This document shows, in pieces, positions 8,470-16,663 of a DNA stretch of 64,000 nt. Source of the DNA: JACQFK01 sp964619955 (GTDB lineage Bacteria; Planctomycetota; MHYJ01; JACPRB01). Location of the stretch: the NCBI GenBank assembly GCA_964619955.1, contig CAZUJF010000015.1:51281-115280 (forward strand), in the 5' to 3' direction. The translations under genes were made by a program, and so were the position numbers. The notes beneath the pieces are model-generated. The model was given only the letters and a program-made list of their open reading frames with translations. It was not told the origin of the DNA and made no database searches. Within the stretch, counting starts at the first letter, position 1. Every line of letters begins with the position of its first letter.

Positions 8470-9737
8470 AACAAGCCGATTTCGAAGTGTTCCAGCCCTC
8501 GAAGGGCTTCCGGGTCTTCGTCCACCCGACCTCCAAGTTCAAGACCATCTCGATCGTGGTCTACGTGCACCGCCCGCTGGGCGACCAGGCCACGCCCCTG
8601 GCGCTGCTGCCGTTCGTGCTGCGGCGGGGCTGCAAGGGGCTGCCCGACATGCGGAAGATCGTGGTGTATCTGGAGGGCCTCTTCGGGGCCTCCTTCGGGG
8701 CGGACGTCGCCAAGCTCGGCGAGCGCCAGATGATCGTGCTCCGCTTCGACGTCGTGAACGACCGCTTCGCGCCGCAGAAGATCCGGGCGCTCGAGAAGTC
8801 CCTCCAGTTCCTCTGGAGGATCCTCGCCCAGCCCGTCGCCGGGAAGGGCGGCCTCAACGCCGCCTTCGTGGGCCAGGAGAAGGAGAACCTCAAACGCCTC
8901 ATCGAGGGGATGATCAACGAGCGGATGACCTACGCGTACGAGCGCTGCATCCAGGAGATGTGCCCGGAGGAGGCGTACAGCCGCTACGAGTACGGCCGGG
9001 TCGAGGAGATCGAAGCCGTCACGCCCCGCTCGCTCAAGGACCTTCATGCGCGGGTGCTCGCGGAATCCCCGGTGGACCTCTTCATTTCCGGGGACGTGGA
9101 CGCCGCGGGGGCCGCGTCGCTGGCGGGGAGGATCTTCAAGTTCGGGAACCGGCGGGTGAAGGCGCCGCCCGCCACCGAGATCCGGGCCGGAGGCGCGCCG
9201 CTGAAGGAGGTCGTGGAGCGGCTGGACATCGACCAGGGAAAGGTCGTGCTCGGCTGCCGGACGGGCATCACGTGGGGGCATGCCGACACCTTTCCCCTGG
9301 TGATGTACAACGGGCTGCTGGGGGCCTTTCCCCATTCGAAGCTGTTCGCCAACGTGCGCGAGAAGGAAGGGCTGGCCTATGCCTGCCACTCCTCGGTGGA
9401 ACATTCGAAAGGGCTGCTCTTCGTGACGGCCGGCATCGATCCGGGGAAGTACCGGAAGTGCGTGGAGGTGATCCGCGCGCAGATGGACGACGTCGCGCAG
9501 GGGAGCTTCAGCGACGACGAATGGGAGAAGACGCGGCTGACGATCGCGGACCGGGTCCGGTCCCGCGAGGACAGCCCCGGCGCGAAGGTCGCGGCCTTCC
9601 TCGAGATGAGCCTCAACGGGCATCCGATGAAAGGGGAGGAGATCGTGGCCGCCGTGAACAAGGTCGCCCGGGAGGACGTCGTCCGGGCGGCGAAGCGGGT
9701 GAAACCGGACACGCTCTTCTTCCTGACGCGTCCATGA
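8466..9737 (+). CDS. M16 peptidase-like protein, YfmF type, probably inactive
   Basis: A 423-residue M16 (pitrilysin/insulinase) fold protein. It resembles the YfmF/AlbF-type branch: LALLPFVLRRGCKGLPDM followed by LEGLFGASFGADVAKLGERQ, with the later AYHSS-like segment LAYACHSSVEHSKGLLF. The zinc motif HxxEH expected near residues 45-50 is replaced by PFVLRRG, so this subunit should not be catalytic alone. In other bacteria such proteins pair with an active M16 partner, which is not seen here. ATGA overlap with mutL and with the next gene suggests one transcript. Confidence 0.8.
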   Translation: MKQADFEVFQPSKGFRVFVHPTSKFKTISIVVYVHRPLGDQATPLALLPFVLRRGCKGLPDMRKIVVYLEGLFGASFGADVAKLGERQMIVLRFDVVNDRFAPQKIRALEKSLQFLWRILAQPVAGKGGLNAAFVGQEKENLKRLIEGMINERMTYAYERCIQEMCPEEAYSRYEYGRVEEIEAVTPRSLKDLHARVLAESPVDLFISGDVDAAGAASLAGRIFKFGNRRVKAPPATEIRAGGAPLKEVVERLDIDQGKVVLGCRTGITWGHADTFPLVMYNGLLGAFPHSKLFANVREKEGLAYACHSSVEHSKGLLFVTAGIDPGKYRKCVEVIRAQMDDVAQGSFSDDEWEKTRLTIADRVRSREDSPGAKVAAFLEMSLNGHPMKGEEIVAAVNKVAREDVVRAAKRVKPDTLFFLTRP

Positions 9738-10678
9738 GGATGTCGGCCTGGGTTCCCGGACTGGAGGCCCCCTTCCTCCGCTTCTGGAACCGCAGTTTCG
9801 CGTCGCGGCGGAATTTCATCCCCCTGACGGCGGAGACCTTCCGCCGGCGCGTCACGGGCGGCGGCATCCCCGGGGAGCGCTTCGACCCGGAGGATCTGAT
9901 CGTGGCCCGGGAGGGCGGCGAGGTCGTCGGGTTCGTCCATGCCGGCCGCCGCAGCGCGGCCGTCTGCCGGCGTCATGATCCCTCCTGGCCCGGGGGGACC
10001 CAGGGCACGCTGAATTTCCTCTTCGTGGACCCGGAGCACCGGAAGCGGGGGCTGGGTTCTCAACTCTGGCACGCGGCCCTCGAACACCTGAAAAGGACCC
10101 GGCAGATCATCCTCGACGGCCAGTGTCTGAATCCGTTCTGGGGCAACTCCCAGGGGCCGCGGACGCCGCTCTGGGGAACGCCGGAAGGCGTGTCGGTCGG
10201 CTGGGACGATTCGGCCACCCAGAAGTTCCTCGCGAGAAAGGGTTTCGCCCCGCGCTTCCGGGCGATCCAGCTCTCGCGGCGTCTCGAGGAGGCCCCGCTC
10301 CCGGCGGCCGGCGAGGCGCAGTTCCTTCCCTGGATGCCCGTGCTGGGCGCTCCGCCCGCGCAGAAGCGCCGGATGAGGGCGGAGGTTTCCTTCGAGGTCG
10401 CCGTCGACGTCCGGCGGGGGCGCGTGCGGGGCCTGCTCGCCTATTTCCCCCTCGCGGAACTGCGCCCGGGCCTCTACGCGATTTACGAGGCGGCGGTGGT
10501 GCCCTCGGAGCGGGGGGGGGCCCTCGGCAGCCGCCTGCTGGGGGCGGCGCTCGGACGCCTCCGGGAGCGGGGCGCGCGGGAGGTCGAGGTGCTGACCGTC
10601 CCGGAAGTCTCCGCCTCCGCCCATCGGATCCATCTCGAGGCCGGGTTCCAGCCGGTCGCCTCCTGGGCGATCTATTGA
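9734..10678 (+). CDS. Tandem GNAT N-acetyltransferase
   Basis: A 314-residue protein with two GNAT halves. The first half has the acetyl-CoA loop in LFVDPEHRKRGLGSQLWHAA (residues about 98-117). The second has VVPSERGGALGSRLLGAAL, a Q/R-x-x-G-x-G/A-like loop, near residue 260. The start is ATG 9734, overlapping the previous stop; a second ATG six bases on is also possible. Acceptor substrate unknown. The tandem arrangement resembles GNAT pairs where only one half is catalytic; both loops here look usable. Confidence 0.85.
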   Translation: MRMSAWVPGLEAPFLRFWNRSFASRRNFIPLTAETFRRRVTGGGIPGERFDPEDLIVAREGGEVVGFVHAGRRSAAVCRRHDPSWPGGTQGTLNFLFVDPEHRKRGLGSQLWHAALEHLKRTRQIILDGQCLNPFWGNSQGPRTPLWGTPEGVSVGWDDSATQKFLARKGFAPRFRAIQLSRRLEEAPLPAAGEAQFLPWMPVLGAPPAQKRRMRAEVSFEVAVDVRRGRVRGLLAYFPLAELRPGLYAIYEAAVVPSERGGALGSRLLGAALGRLRERGAREVEVLTVPEVSASAHRIHLEAGFQPVASWAIY

Positions 10679-10726
10679 GCCGATTTGCCGCAACTCGGAC
10701 CGTTCCCCCGGGTTGAACAGGGCGAC

Positions 10727-11119
10727 ATGGACAAGAGCTGCCAGGGATTCCGGGACCGGCATCCGAGCCCGTCGGAGGAGGATCGCGCGCACGCGTCCTC
10801 GTGCGGCGGGTGCCGGAGTTTTGCGGCCGCCTGGGATCTGCTGCGGGAGTATCCGGAGATCCAGGCCTCCCCGCGCTTCCTGGGCGGCGTCCGCCGCAAG
10901 CTGGCGCCGGCGGTGCTGCGCTTCCTCGCCCCGCTCGCGGCCGCCGCGGCGGCGCTGCTGCTGTCCGTGGTGGTCTTCCACGGCCCCGGTGCGGACCGCA
11001 TCACGGAGGAGGAGCGCGAACTCGTCGAGAACCTGGACCTCCTGGAGAACTTCGACCTGCTGCGCTCGTTCGAGGCCGTCGACGCCAACGCCTCCACCCT
11101 GCTGGAGGAGCGGCGATGA
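10727..11119 (+). CDS. Anti-sigma-factor-like membrane protein with zinc-finger motif
   Basis: A 130-residue protein. The N-terminal cytoplasmic part has C5 and then H-x3-C-x2-C (HASSCGGC), the zinc-containing anti-sigma (ZAS/zf-HC2) pattern. One hydrophobic helix follows (FLAPLAAAAAALLLSVVVF), then an acidic extracytoplasmic tail rich in E-N-L-D-L repeats. I start at ATG 10727; an upstream in-frame TTG lacks support. In known systems the gene sits beside an ECF sigma factor, but none is adjacent here. It overlaps the next gene by ATGA, so the two are probably co-translated. Confidence 0.6.
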   Translation: MDKSCQGFRDRHPSPSEEDRAHASSCGGCRSFAAAWDLLREYPEIQASPRFLGGVRRKLAPAVLRFLAPLAAAAAALLLSVVVFHGPGADRITEEERELVENLDLLENFDLLRSFEAVDANASTLLEERR

Positions 11120-11787
11120 GCCGGACCCTCCTCGTCCTGACGCTGCTGCTCATGGGGGCCCCCGCGGGCGCGCAGACGGCGGAGGTCGCGATCGACCGCC
11201 GGAAACTCGAGCTCCTGCGGAAGATGCCGCCCGAGCAGCGCGCCGAATTGAAGCGGCGTCTGGCGGAGCTCAAGACGCTGCCGGTCGTGGAGCGCGAGCG
11301 GCTGCGGGACAACCTGCGGAAGATGAAGTCGATGACCCCCGAGGAGCTCAAGGGCGTCCGGGAGCGGACGACGCGCCTCTCGGGCGTGGAGCAGAAGGAG
11401 TTCGCCGAAATGGCGGCGGGCTTCTTCAAGTGGTCCCAGCGCATGGGATACCGGGAGGGCTTCCCTCGGGGCCTCTTCTTCCAGTGGTTGAAATCGGAGA
11501 AGCCCGGCAAGATGTCGGAGATCCGCTCGATGGAGGCCGGGCCGGGCAGTCCGCGGGTCGACGAATTCCTCAAGCTCTACCATGAATTCCGGAGCGTCGC
11601 GCTGGCGCGCACCGAGGCGCACGTGCGCCGACACGCCTGCGCGGAGGCCGGGCAGGTCGCGGCCCTCCGGGAGGTCGCGCCGCACGAGTTCTGGCCCCGC
11701 TGGCAGGAGCTGACCCGGAGCTGCCAGGCGCGCAAGGCCCAGCCCGGCCCGGTCCCCCAGCGGCCGCTCGACGCGCCGAAGAAGTAG
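11116..11787 (+). CDS. Secreted helical protein, DUF3106-like
   Basis: A 223-residue protein with a cleavable signal peptide ending near APAGAQTA. The mature part is strongly charged and helical with spaced LLRKMPPEQRAELKRRL and LRKMKSMTPEELKG units, as in DUF3106 proteins and reminiscent of periplasmic CpxP/RcnB-like sensors. It is translationally coupled to the anti-sigma-like gene upstream. I infer that the pair may form an envelope-sensing unit; no direct evidence shows this. Confidence 0.6.
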   Translation: MSRTLLVLTLLLMGAPAGAQTAEVAIDRRKLELLRKMPPEQRAELKRRLAELKTLPVVERERLRDNLRKMKSMTPEELKGVRERTTRLSGVEQKEFAEMAAGFFKWSQRMGYREGFPRGLFFQWLKSEKPGKMSEIRSMEAGPGSPRVDEFLKLYHEFRSVALARTEAHVRRHACAEAGQVAALREVAPHEFWPRWQELTRSCQARKAQPGPVPQRPLDAPKK

Positions 11788-11808
11788 GACCGCCCGCCCG
11801 CCGCGCCG

Positions 11809-11814
11809 TATAAT
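11809..11814 (+). promoter_or_regulatory. -10 box TATAAT, leaderless-type
   Basis: A perfect TATAAT ends 9 nt before ATG 11824. No Shine-Dalgarno site lies between and no good -35 is visible. Confidence 0.55.
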
Positions 11815-11823
11815 CGAGCCGGC

Positions 11824-12711
11824 ATGTTTCGTCCCTCCATCCTGCTCGCCCCGCTCCTCGTCGCGGGCTTCGCCTGCCGTCCGCCGGAGCCGCCGGCGGG
11901 GCGGCCCTCCAGGATCGCGTTCGCCGTCGAACGGGAAGGCCTCGACCAGGACATCCTGCTCCTGGACCCGGAGGGCGGGGAGCCGGTCGCCGTCGCCGTC
12001 GATCCGGAATTCGACGAGACGCCCGCCTGGTCCGCCGACGGTTTCGGACTCCTTTTCAGCTCCCATCGGAACGGGGTCTACGGGATTTATCTCTGGGAGC
12101 GGGACGCGCTGCAGAAGGTGACGACCGCCCCGTTCCGGCTTTCCGCGCCCTCCTGGTCGCGCGACGGCCGGCGCATCGCCTACATGTCCGACCGGGGAAG
12201 CTGCTGGGAGATCTATTCCTGCACGGCCCGGGGGACGGGGGAGATCCGTCTGACGGCGGGCAAGGAGTCGAGCCTCTGGCCGGCCTGGGCCCCGGACGGG
12301 GAGCGCATCCTCTTCGTGGGCGAGCGCGGGGGGCAGCAGGATCTCTATCTGATGAAACACGACGGGACGGAGCCCAAGGCGCTGACGAACGACCGCGCGT
12401 GGGACGGGCGTCCCTCATGGTCCCCGGACGGCAAGTCGATCGCCTGGCCCTCCGAGCGGGAGGGCAAGATGGCGATCTTCGTGATGGACGCGGCCAAGGG
12501 CGAGGCCCGGCGGATCACGCCGCTGCAGGGGGAGGCCGACGAACCCACCTGGTCCCCCGACGGCCGCCGGATCGCGTTCGTCTGGAACAAGGACAGTTTT
12601 CGCGAGCTCTATGTCGTGGATGCGGACGGCCGGAATCTCCGCCGGCTGACCACGCTGCGCGGTCAGATCCACTCTCCCGCCTGGTCGCCCTTCCTCCCGG
12701 CCAAACCGTGA
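11824..12711 (+). CDS. TolB-like beta-propeller lipoprotein or secreted protein
   Basis: A 295-residue protein. A short hydrophobic leader ends at LVAGFAC, a weak lipobox, so it may be a lipoprotein. The rest is a series of PD40/WD40-like TolB blades, each with a W-S-x-D-G-x-x-I/L core: PAWSADGFGLLF, PSWSRDGRRIAYMS, PAWAPDGERILFVG, PSWSPDGKSIAWPS and PTWSPDGRRIAFVW. No DPP-type peptidase domain follows, so it is a free-standing propeller. Such proteins act as periplasmic binding scaffolds. Its stop overlaps the GTG of the next gene. Confidence 0.85.
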   Translation: MFRPSILLAPLLVAGFACRPPEPPAGRPSRIAFAVEREGLDQDILLLDPEGGEPVAVAVDPEFDETPAWSADGFGLLFSSHRNGVYGIYLWERDALQKVTTAPFRLSAPSWSRDGRRIAYMSDRGSCWEIYSCTARGTGEIRLTAGKESSLWPAWAPDGERILFVGERGGQQDLYLMKHDGTEPKALTNDRAWDGRPSWSPDGKSIAWPSEREGKMAIFVMDAAKGEARRITPLQGEADEPTWSPDGRRIAFVWNKDSFRELYVVDADGRNLRRLTTLRGQIHSPAWSPFLPAKP

Positions 12712-13454
12712 CCCGACTCCACCGCAGGATCCGGCGGGGCGTGCTGCTCGTGGAAGGGGCGATCGGGACCCGCCTGATGCAGGCGGGGCTGCGTCCGGGT
12801 CCGGATCTCGATGCGGCGCCGCTGACCCGTCCGGATCTGCTGGTCCGTCTGCACGAGGAGAGCCGGGCGGCGGGCGCGGAGGCTTTGAAGACCCACACCT
12901 TCGCGCTCCGCGGGACGGGGACGGAGACGCGGCGGCGGCTGGAGGCGGCGGTCCGGATCGCGCGTCGGGTCGCGGGCCGCGCGGGATTCGTGCTGGGATC
13001 CCTGGGGCCGCTGCCCGGGCTGGAGCGGCGCGCCGCCTGGCTGGCGGAGGCCGGGGTGGACGCGATCCTGCTGGAAACATTCGGAGCGGCGGCGAAGCTC
13101 TGTCGCGCGGTGAAGGCGGCGAAGCGGGCGGGATCGCCCCTCATCGCCCTGATGACGCCCGGGACTCGGGACGGGCTGCGGGCCGCGCGAGACGCGGGGG
13201 CGGATTGGGTCGGCGTGAACTGCGTCGTGCCCGGGGCGGCGTTCCAGGTCCTGGCTTCGTCGGGGGATCTGCCGCTGGCGGCGCTTCCGTCGGCCGGCCT
13301 GCCGGGTCCGGGAGGACGTCATCCGCTTACGGCCCGGGCCTGGGCGGAAGGATCCCTGCGGCTGGTCCGTCTCGGCGCGAGGATGATCGGGGGCTGCTGC
13401 GGAACGACTCCGGCGCACCTGCGGGCGTTAAAACGGCTCTTGCGATCCCTTTGA
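12708..13454 (+). CDS. Homocysteine S-methyltransferase-like protein
   Basis: A 248-residue TIM-barrel of the homocysteine/betaine S-methyltransferase family, starting at GTG 12708 (GTGA overlap). The first strand has LLVEGAIGTRLMQAG, where family members usually have DGA/GAMGT. The zinc-binding cysteines are present: C172 in GVNC and C230-C231 in IGGCCGTTPAH. It is shorter than typical family members (about 300 residues), with loops trimmed. The methyl donor is unknown; S-methylmethionine or betaine are the usual ones. It probably supplies methionine. Confidence 0.8.
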   Translation: MTRLHRRIRRGVLLVEGAIGTRLMQAGLRPGPDLDAAPLTRPDLLVRLHEESRAAGAEALKTHTFALRGTGTETRRRLEAAVRIARRVAGRAGFVLGSLGPLPGLERRAAWLAEAGVDAILLETFGAAAKLCRAVKAAKRAGSPLIALMTPGTRDGLRAARDAGADWVGVNCVVPGAAFQVLASSGDLPLAALPSAGLPGPGGRHPLTARAWAEGSLRLVRLGARMIGGCCGTTPAHLRALKRLLRSL

Positions 13455-13482
13455 AAGGATTGCAAGCCCGGGAGCGTCCCCA

Positions 13483-13488
13483 TAGAAT
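13483..13488 (+). promoter_or_regulatory. -10 box TAGAAT, leaderless-type
   Basis: TAGAAT ends 7 nt before ATG 13496. It overlaps an upstream ATG at 13487, which therefore could not be in a transcript from this promoter. This decides the start of the lipoprotein gene. Confidence 0.5.
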
Positions 13489-13495
13489 GAGACGC

Positions 13496-13915
13496 ATGCG
13501 CTCTGCAGCCGCGGTTCTGGCCGGCCTTTTCCTCGCGGGATGCTACGCCCGGGAGCCGAATTATTCGAATTACGGCGCCCGTCCGCATGAGTGGGTCCTT
13601 CCGGGTCCGGACTACGAGCGGAAGGTCTTCGGCCCCATGCCGATGGACGAGGTGAAGGCGTTCGTCCGGGACATGGAAGGCAGCGGCTGGGAGGTGATCG
13701 GCTACGAGCCGGCCAGCCTGCCCGAGGACATCATGGTGCACACGACGGAGCTGGACGTGCCCGCTCCGCCGAAGCGCCGCTGGACGCCGGATTTGCCCAA
13801 GACCATGGACGATCGCGTGGAGGCTCCGAAGAAGGCAGGCATACCGCCCTATCTCGACGAGGGCGTCAAGGCGCACCGGCAGAAATACCTCGTCATCCTG
13901 CGCCGCTGGCTCTAG
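13496..13915 (+). CDS. Small lipoprotein of unknown function
   Basis: A 139-residue protein with a lipoprotein signal, AVLAGLFLAGC, cysteine near residue 16. The mature part has no family I recognise. It is proline-rich, with EWVLPGPDYERKVFG and a central segment MPMDEVKAFVRDMEGSGWEV that could be a small alpha/beta domain. I use ATG 13496 and not ATG 13487 because the promoter -10 overlaps the latter; a GGAG at 13471 would favour the earlier start if a longer transcript exists. Confidence 0.7.
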   Translation: MRSAAAVLAGLFLAGCYAREPNYSNYGARPHEWVLPGPDYERKVFGPMPMDEVKAFVRDMEGSGWEVIGYEPASLPEDIMVHTTELDVPAPPKRRWTPDLPKTMDDRVEAPKKAGIPPYLDEGVKAHRQKYLVILRRWL

Positions 13916-13966
13916 GCGGCCGGGCCGTCTTCATCCGCTCCGTCGTGATCCCGGGATTGAGATTTC

Positions 13967-15115
13967 ATGATTGAACGACACAAGACCCGCGAGGTCCCCT
14001 GCGGAAAGCTCGTCATCGGCGGGAACCAGCCGATCTGGGTGCAGTCGCTGACGACGACGAAAACCTCCGACGTCGAGGCGACGAAAACCGAGATCCGCCG
14101 CATGCTGGACGCAGGCTGCGAAATCGTCCGCGTGGCGGTCTTCGACGTCGGCGACGCCCAGGCGCTCGGCGCCATCAAGAACTTCATGGGCGACGTGCCG
14201 CTGGTCTCCGACATCCATTTCAATTACAAGTTCGGCCTCGAGGCGGTGAAGCAGGGCGTCGACAAGGTCCGCCTGAACCCGGGCAACGTGGGCGGCCTCT
14301 CGGGCCGCTTCGACCAGGAGGGGAAGGAGCGCGTGAAGGCCGTCGCGGACGCCTGCCGCGCGAAGGGCATCTGCATGCGGGTCGGGGTGAATTCCGGCTC
14401 GGTGGAGAAGGACCTGCTCGACAAGTACGGCTGGGCCACGTCCGAGGCGCTGGTGGAAAGCGCGATGCGCCACTGCGAGTGGCTCGAGCAATGCGACTTC
14501 AAGGACATCGTGGTCTCGCTCAAGTCGAGTTCGATGGGCTCGGTGGTGGACGCGTACCTCAAGTTCGGCAGGGCCACGGATTATCCGATGCACGTCGGCG
14601 TCACGGAGGCCGGCCTGCCCGGCTACGGGACCATCAAGAGCGCGATCGGCATCGGCCGCATCCTGCTGGACGGCCTGGGCGACACGATCCGGGTCTCCCT
14701 GACGGGGGACAAGGCGCTGGAGATCAAGGCGGGTTTCGACATCCTGAAGGCGACGGGGCGGCGCGTGCTCGAGCCCGAGATCGTGGCCTGCCCCGAATGC
14801 GGGCGGATCCAGATCGACCTGAAGTCCATCGTGAAGCAGGTCGAGGACCGCATCAAGGACGTCCGGGTGCCGATGCGCATCTCGATCCTGGGCTGCGCGG
14901 TGAACGGCCCCGGCGAGGCGGCGGAGTCGGACATCGGGGTCGCCGGCGAGCGCGGCCAGGGAATGATCTTCAAGAAGGGGAAGCTGTTGCGCCGAGTTAA
15001 AGAGACGGAGATGGTGGACGAGCTCGAGAAGGAAGTCCGGAAGCTCGCCGCCGAACTGTCCGCGGAGGGCGCGGGCTCCTCGTCGCTCCCGATGAAGGTG
15101 GTTACCAAGAGCTGA
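13967..15115 (+). CDS. ispG: 4-hydroxy-3-methylbut-2-en-1-yl diphosphate synthase (IspG/GcpE)
   Basis: A 382-residue IspG, converting methylerythritol cyclodiphosphate to HMBPP in the non-mevalonate isoprenoid pathway. It begins with the conserved block HKTREVPCGKLVIGGNQPI. The [4Fe-4S] ligands are visible as C275 and C278 (ACPECGR), C310 and E317 (ILGCAVNGPGEA), the same pattern as E. coli IspG. Length matches the short bacterial form without the insert domain seen in plants and some bacteria. The stop overlaps the start of the next gene (TGATG), so the two are coupled. Confidence 0.96.
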   Translation: MIERHKTREVPCGKLVIGGNQPIWVQSLTTTKTSDVEATKTEIRRMLDAGCEIVRVAVFDVGDAQALGAIKNFMGDVPLVSDIHFNYKFGLEAVKQGVDKVRLNPGNVGGLSGRFDQEGKERVKAVADACRAKGICMRVGVNSGSVEKDLLDKYGWATSEALVESAMRHCEWLEQCDFKDIVVSLKSSSMGSVVDAYLKFGRATDYPMHVGVTEAGLPGYGTIKSAIGIGRILLDGLGDTIRVSLTGDKALEIKAGFDILKATGRRVLEPEIVACPECGRIQIDLKSIVKQVEDRIKDVRVPMRISILGCAVNGPGEAAESDIGVAGERGQGMIFKKGKLLRRVKETEMVDELEKEVRKLAAELSAEGAGSSSLPMKVVTKS

Positions 15116-16629
15116 TGGCGAACTACACCAGCATCCGCTACGGAAAGATGCGCACCGTGGGGCGCTTCAAGACGGAACGCGAGGATTTGCGGGTCCGCGA
15201 CCGCTGCCTGATCAAGACGGACCGGGGCAAGGAGGTCGGCGAGGTGCTGACCCCGCTGGCGGCGATCCCGGAGTCGGTCGCGCCGGAGAGCCTCTGGGAC
15301 GTCGTCCGCCTGGCCGAGCCTCAGGACCTGCAGATGGCGGCCCGGGTGGAGTCGGAGAGCGTCCCGCACGCGGTCCGCTTCTGCAAGGACCTGGTCCAGA
15401 AGCTCAAGCTGCCGATGAAGATCTCGGACGCGGAGTACCTGCTCGGGGGCGAGCGGGTGATCTTCTACTTCACGTCCGAGACCCGGGTGGACTTCCGGGA
15501 ACTGGTGCGGCTGCTGGCCCAGGAGTTCCGCACCCGGATCGACCTGAAGCAGGTCGGCGCCCGCGACCAGGCGCGCCTGGTCGGGGACGTCGGCCATTGC
15601 GGGCTCGAACTCTGCTGCCGCACGCACCTCAAGGAGCTGGGCGGCATCTCGATGGACATGGCGAAGATCCAGAAGCACACGGCGGATCCGTCGAAGATCA
15701 CGGGCCGCTGCGGCAAGCTGCTGTGCTGCCTGCGCTACGAGTACTCGACCTACAAGGATTCCCGCGAGGTGCTGCCCGGGCGCGGGACCCGGGTCCAGAC
15801 GCCGAAGGGCGTCGGCATCATCGTGGACCAGAACCTGCTGCTGCGGGAGCTGACGGTGCAGCCCGAGCTGGGCGACCGCTACATCGTGAAGCTCGAGGAG
15901 ATCAGCGGGGCGCCGCCCGCGGTGGCGGGCTGCAACGGCTGCTCGACGGGCGCCAAGCCGGAGGCGCCGCCCGCGGCGGCCGCGGAAGCGACGGCGCCGG
16001 CGGGCGTGGAGGGCGCCGCGGCGCCCGCGCTGCCGCCTCCCGTCGCCCCGGGAAAGTTCATCGCGCAGCCCCGTCCGGCGGGGACGCCGCCGCCCAAGGC
16101 GGGCCAGCCCTCCCGGCGCGAGCGTGCTCCTCTGGACCGCCGTCCGGGGGTGGACGCCGGATTCTGGATGTCGCTGGGACCGGCCTCGGAACTCGCTCCG
16201 GGTGCCTCGAAGGAATACGAGCTCGGGGGCGCCAAACTGGCGCTCTTCAACGTGGACGGCGTGGTCCACGCGCTCTCCAACGAATGCAGCCACCAAGCGG
16301 GGCCGCTCGGACAGGGGAAGCTCGAGGGCTTCTCGGTCAGCTGTCCGCTGCACGCGTGGAAGTTCGACGTCACCACGGGGCATTGCCTCTCCGTCTCCGG
16401 TTCGTCGGTGCGCAAGTGGGAGGCGGCCGTGGTGAGGGACGAGATCTGCGTCCGGATCGGGGGTCGGCTCGTGGCGAAACCGGCGCCGGCGCCGGCGCCC
16501 GTCGCCGAAACCCCGCCGCCTCCGGTGACCGCGCCGGAGGTTCCGGCCGCGTCCGCGGAAGCCCCCGCGCCTCCCGTCGCGCCGGGGGCGCTTCCGGAGG
16601 GCCCGGGACCGATGCCGCCGCTTGTTTGA
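15115..16629 (+). CDS. PSP1/RicT-like protein fused to a Rieske [2Fe-2S] domain
   Basis: A 504-residue fusion. Residues 1-260 are a PSP1 (YaaT/RicT) domain with six conserved cysteines: C162, C167, C168 in GHCGLELCCRTHL and C199, C204, C205 in GRCGKLLCCLRYE. In RicT, equivalent cysteines are implicated in Fe-S cluster ligation within the RicAFT complex. C273 and C276 (CNGC) follow, then an Ala/Pro linker. Residues 350-452 are a Rieske-type ferredoxin: C391-S-H393 and C410-P-L-H413, a full [2Fe-2S] ligand set. A Pro/Ala-rich tail ends the protein. It is coupled to ispG and sits just before nuoB. The joint role is unknown. Confidence 0.88.
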   Translation: MANYTSIRYGKMRTVGRFKTEREDLRVRDRCLIKTDRGKEVGEVLTPLAAIPESVAPESLWDVVRLAEPQDLQMAARVESESVPHAVRFCKDLVQKLKLPMKISDAEYLLGGERVIFYFTSETRVDFRELVRLLAQEFRTRIDLKQVGARDQARLVGDVGHCGLELCCRTHLKELGGISMDMAKIQKHTADPSKITGRCGKLLCCLRYEYSTYKDSREVLPGRGTRVQTPKGVGIIVDQNLLLRELTVQPELGDRYIVKLEEISGAPPAVAGCNGCSTGAKPEAPPAAAAEATAPAGVEGAAAPALPPPVAPGKFIAQPRPAGTPPPKAGQPSRRERAPLDRRPGVDAGFWMSLGPASELAPGASKEYELGGAKLALFNVDGVVHALSNECSHQAGPLGQGKLEGFSVSCPLHAWKFDVTTGHCLSVSGSSVRKWEAAVVRDEICVRIGGRLVAKPAPAPAPVAETPPPPVTAPEVPAASAEAPAPPVAPGALPEGPGPMPPLV

Positions 16630-16654
16630 CGCCCCGCGGGTCACTTGATAGATT
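16626..16654 (+). promoter_or_regulatory. Promoter of nuoB (TTGACG-17-TAGATT)
   Basis: TTGACG at 16626-16631, overlapping the previous stop codon, and TAGATT at 16649-16654 are 17 nt apart. The -10 ends 9 nt before ATG 16664. No Shine-Dalgarno site is present. Confidence 0.6.
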
Positions 16655-16663
16655 GACTGCCCT

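Noticed and set aside
13487..13495. ATG 13487 as start of the lipoprotein gene
   Set aside because: It overlaps the -10 box, so it could not be in the transcript from that promoter. A GGAG upstream leaves some doubt.
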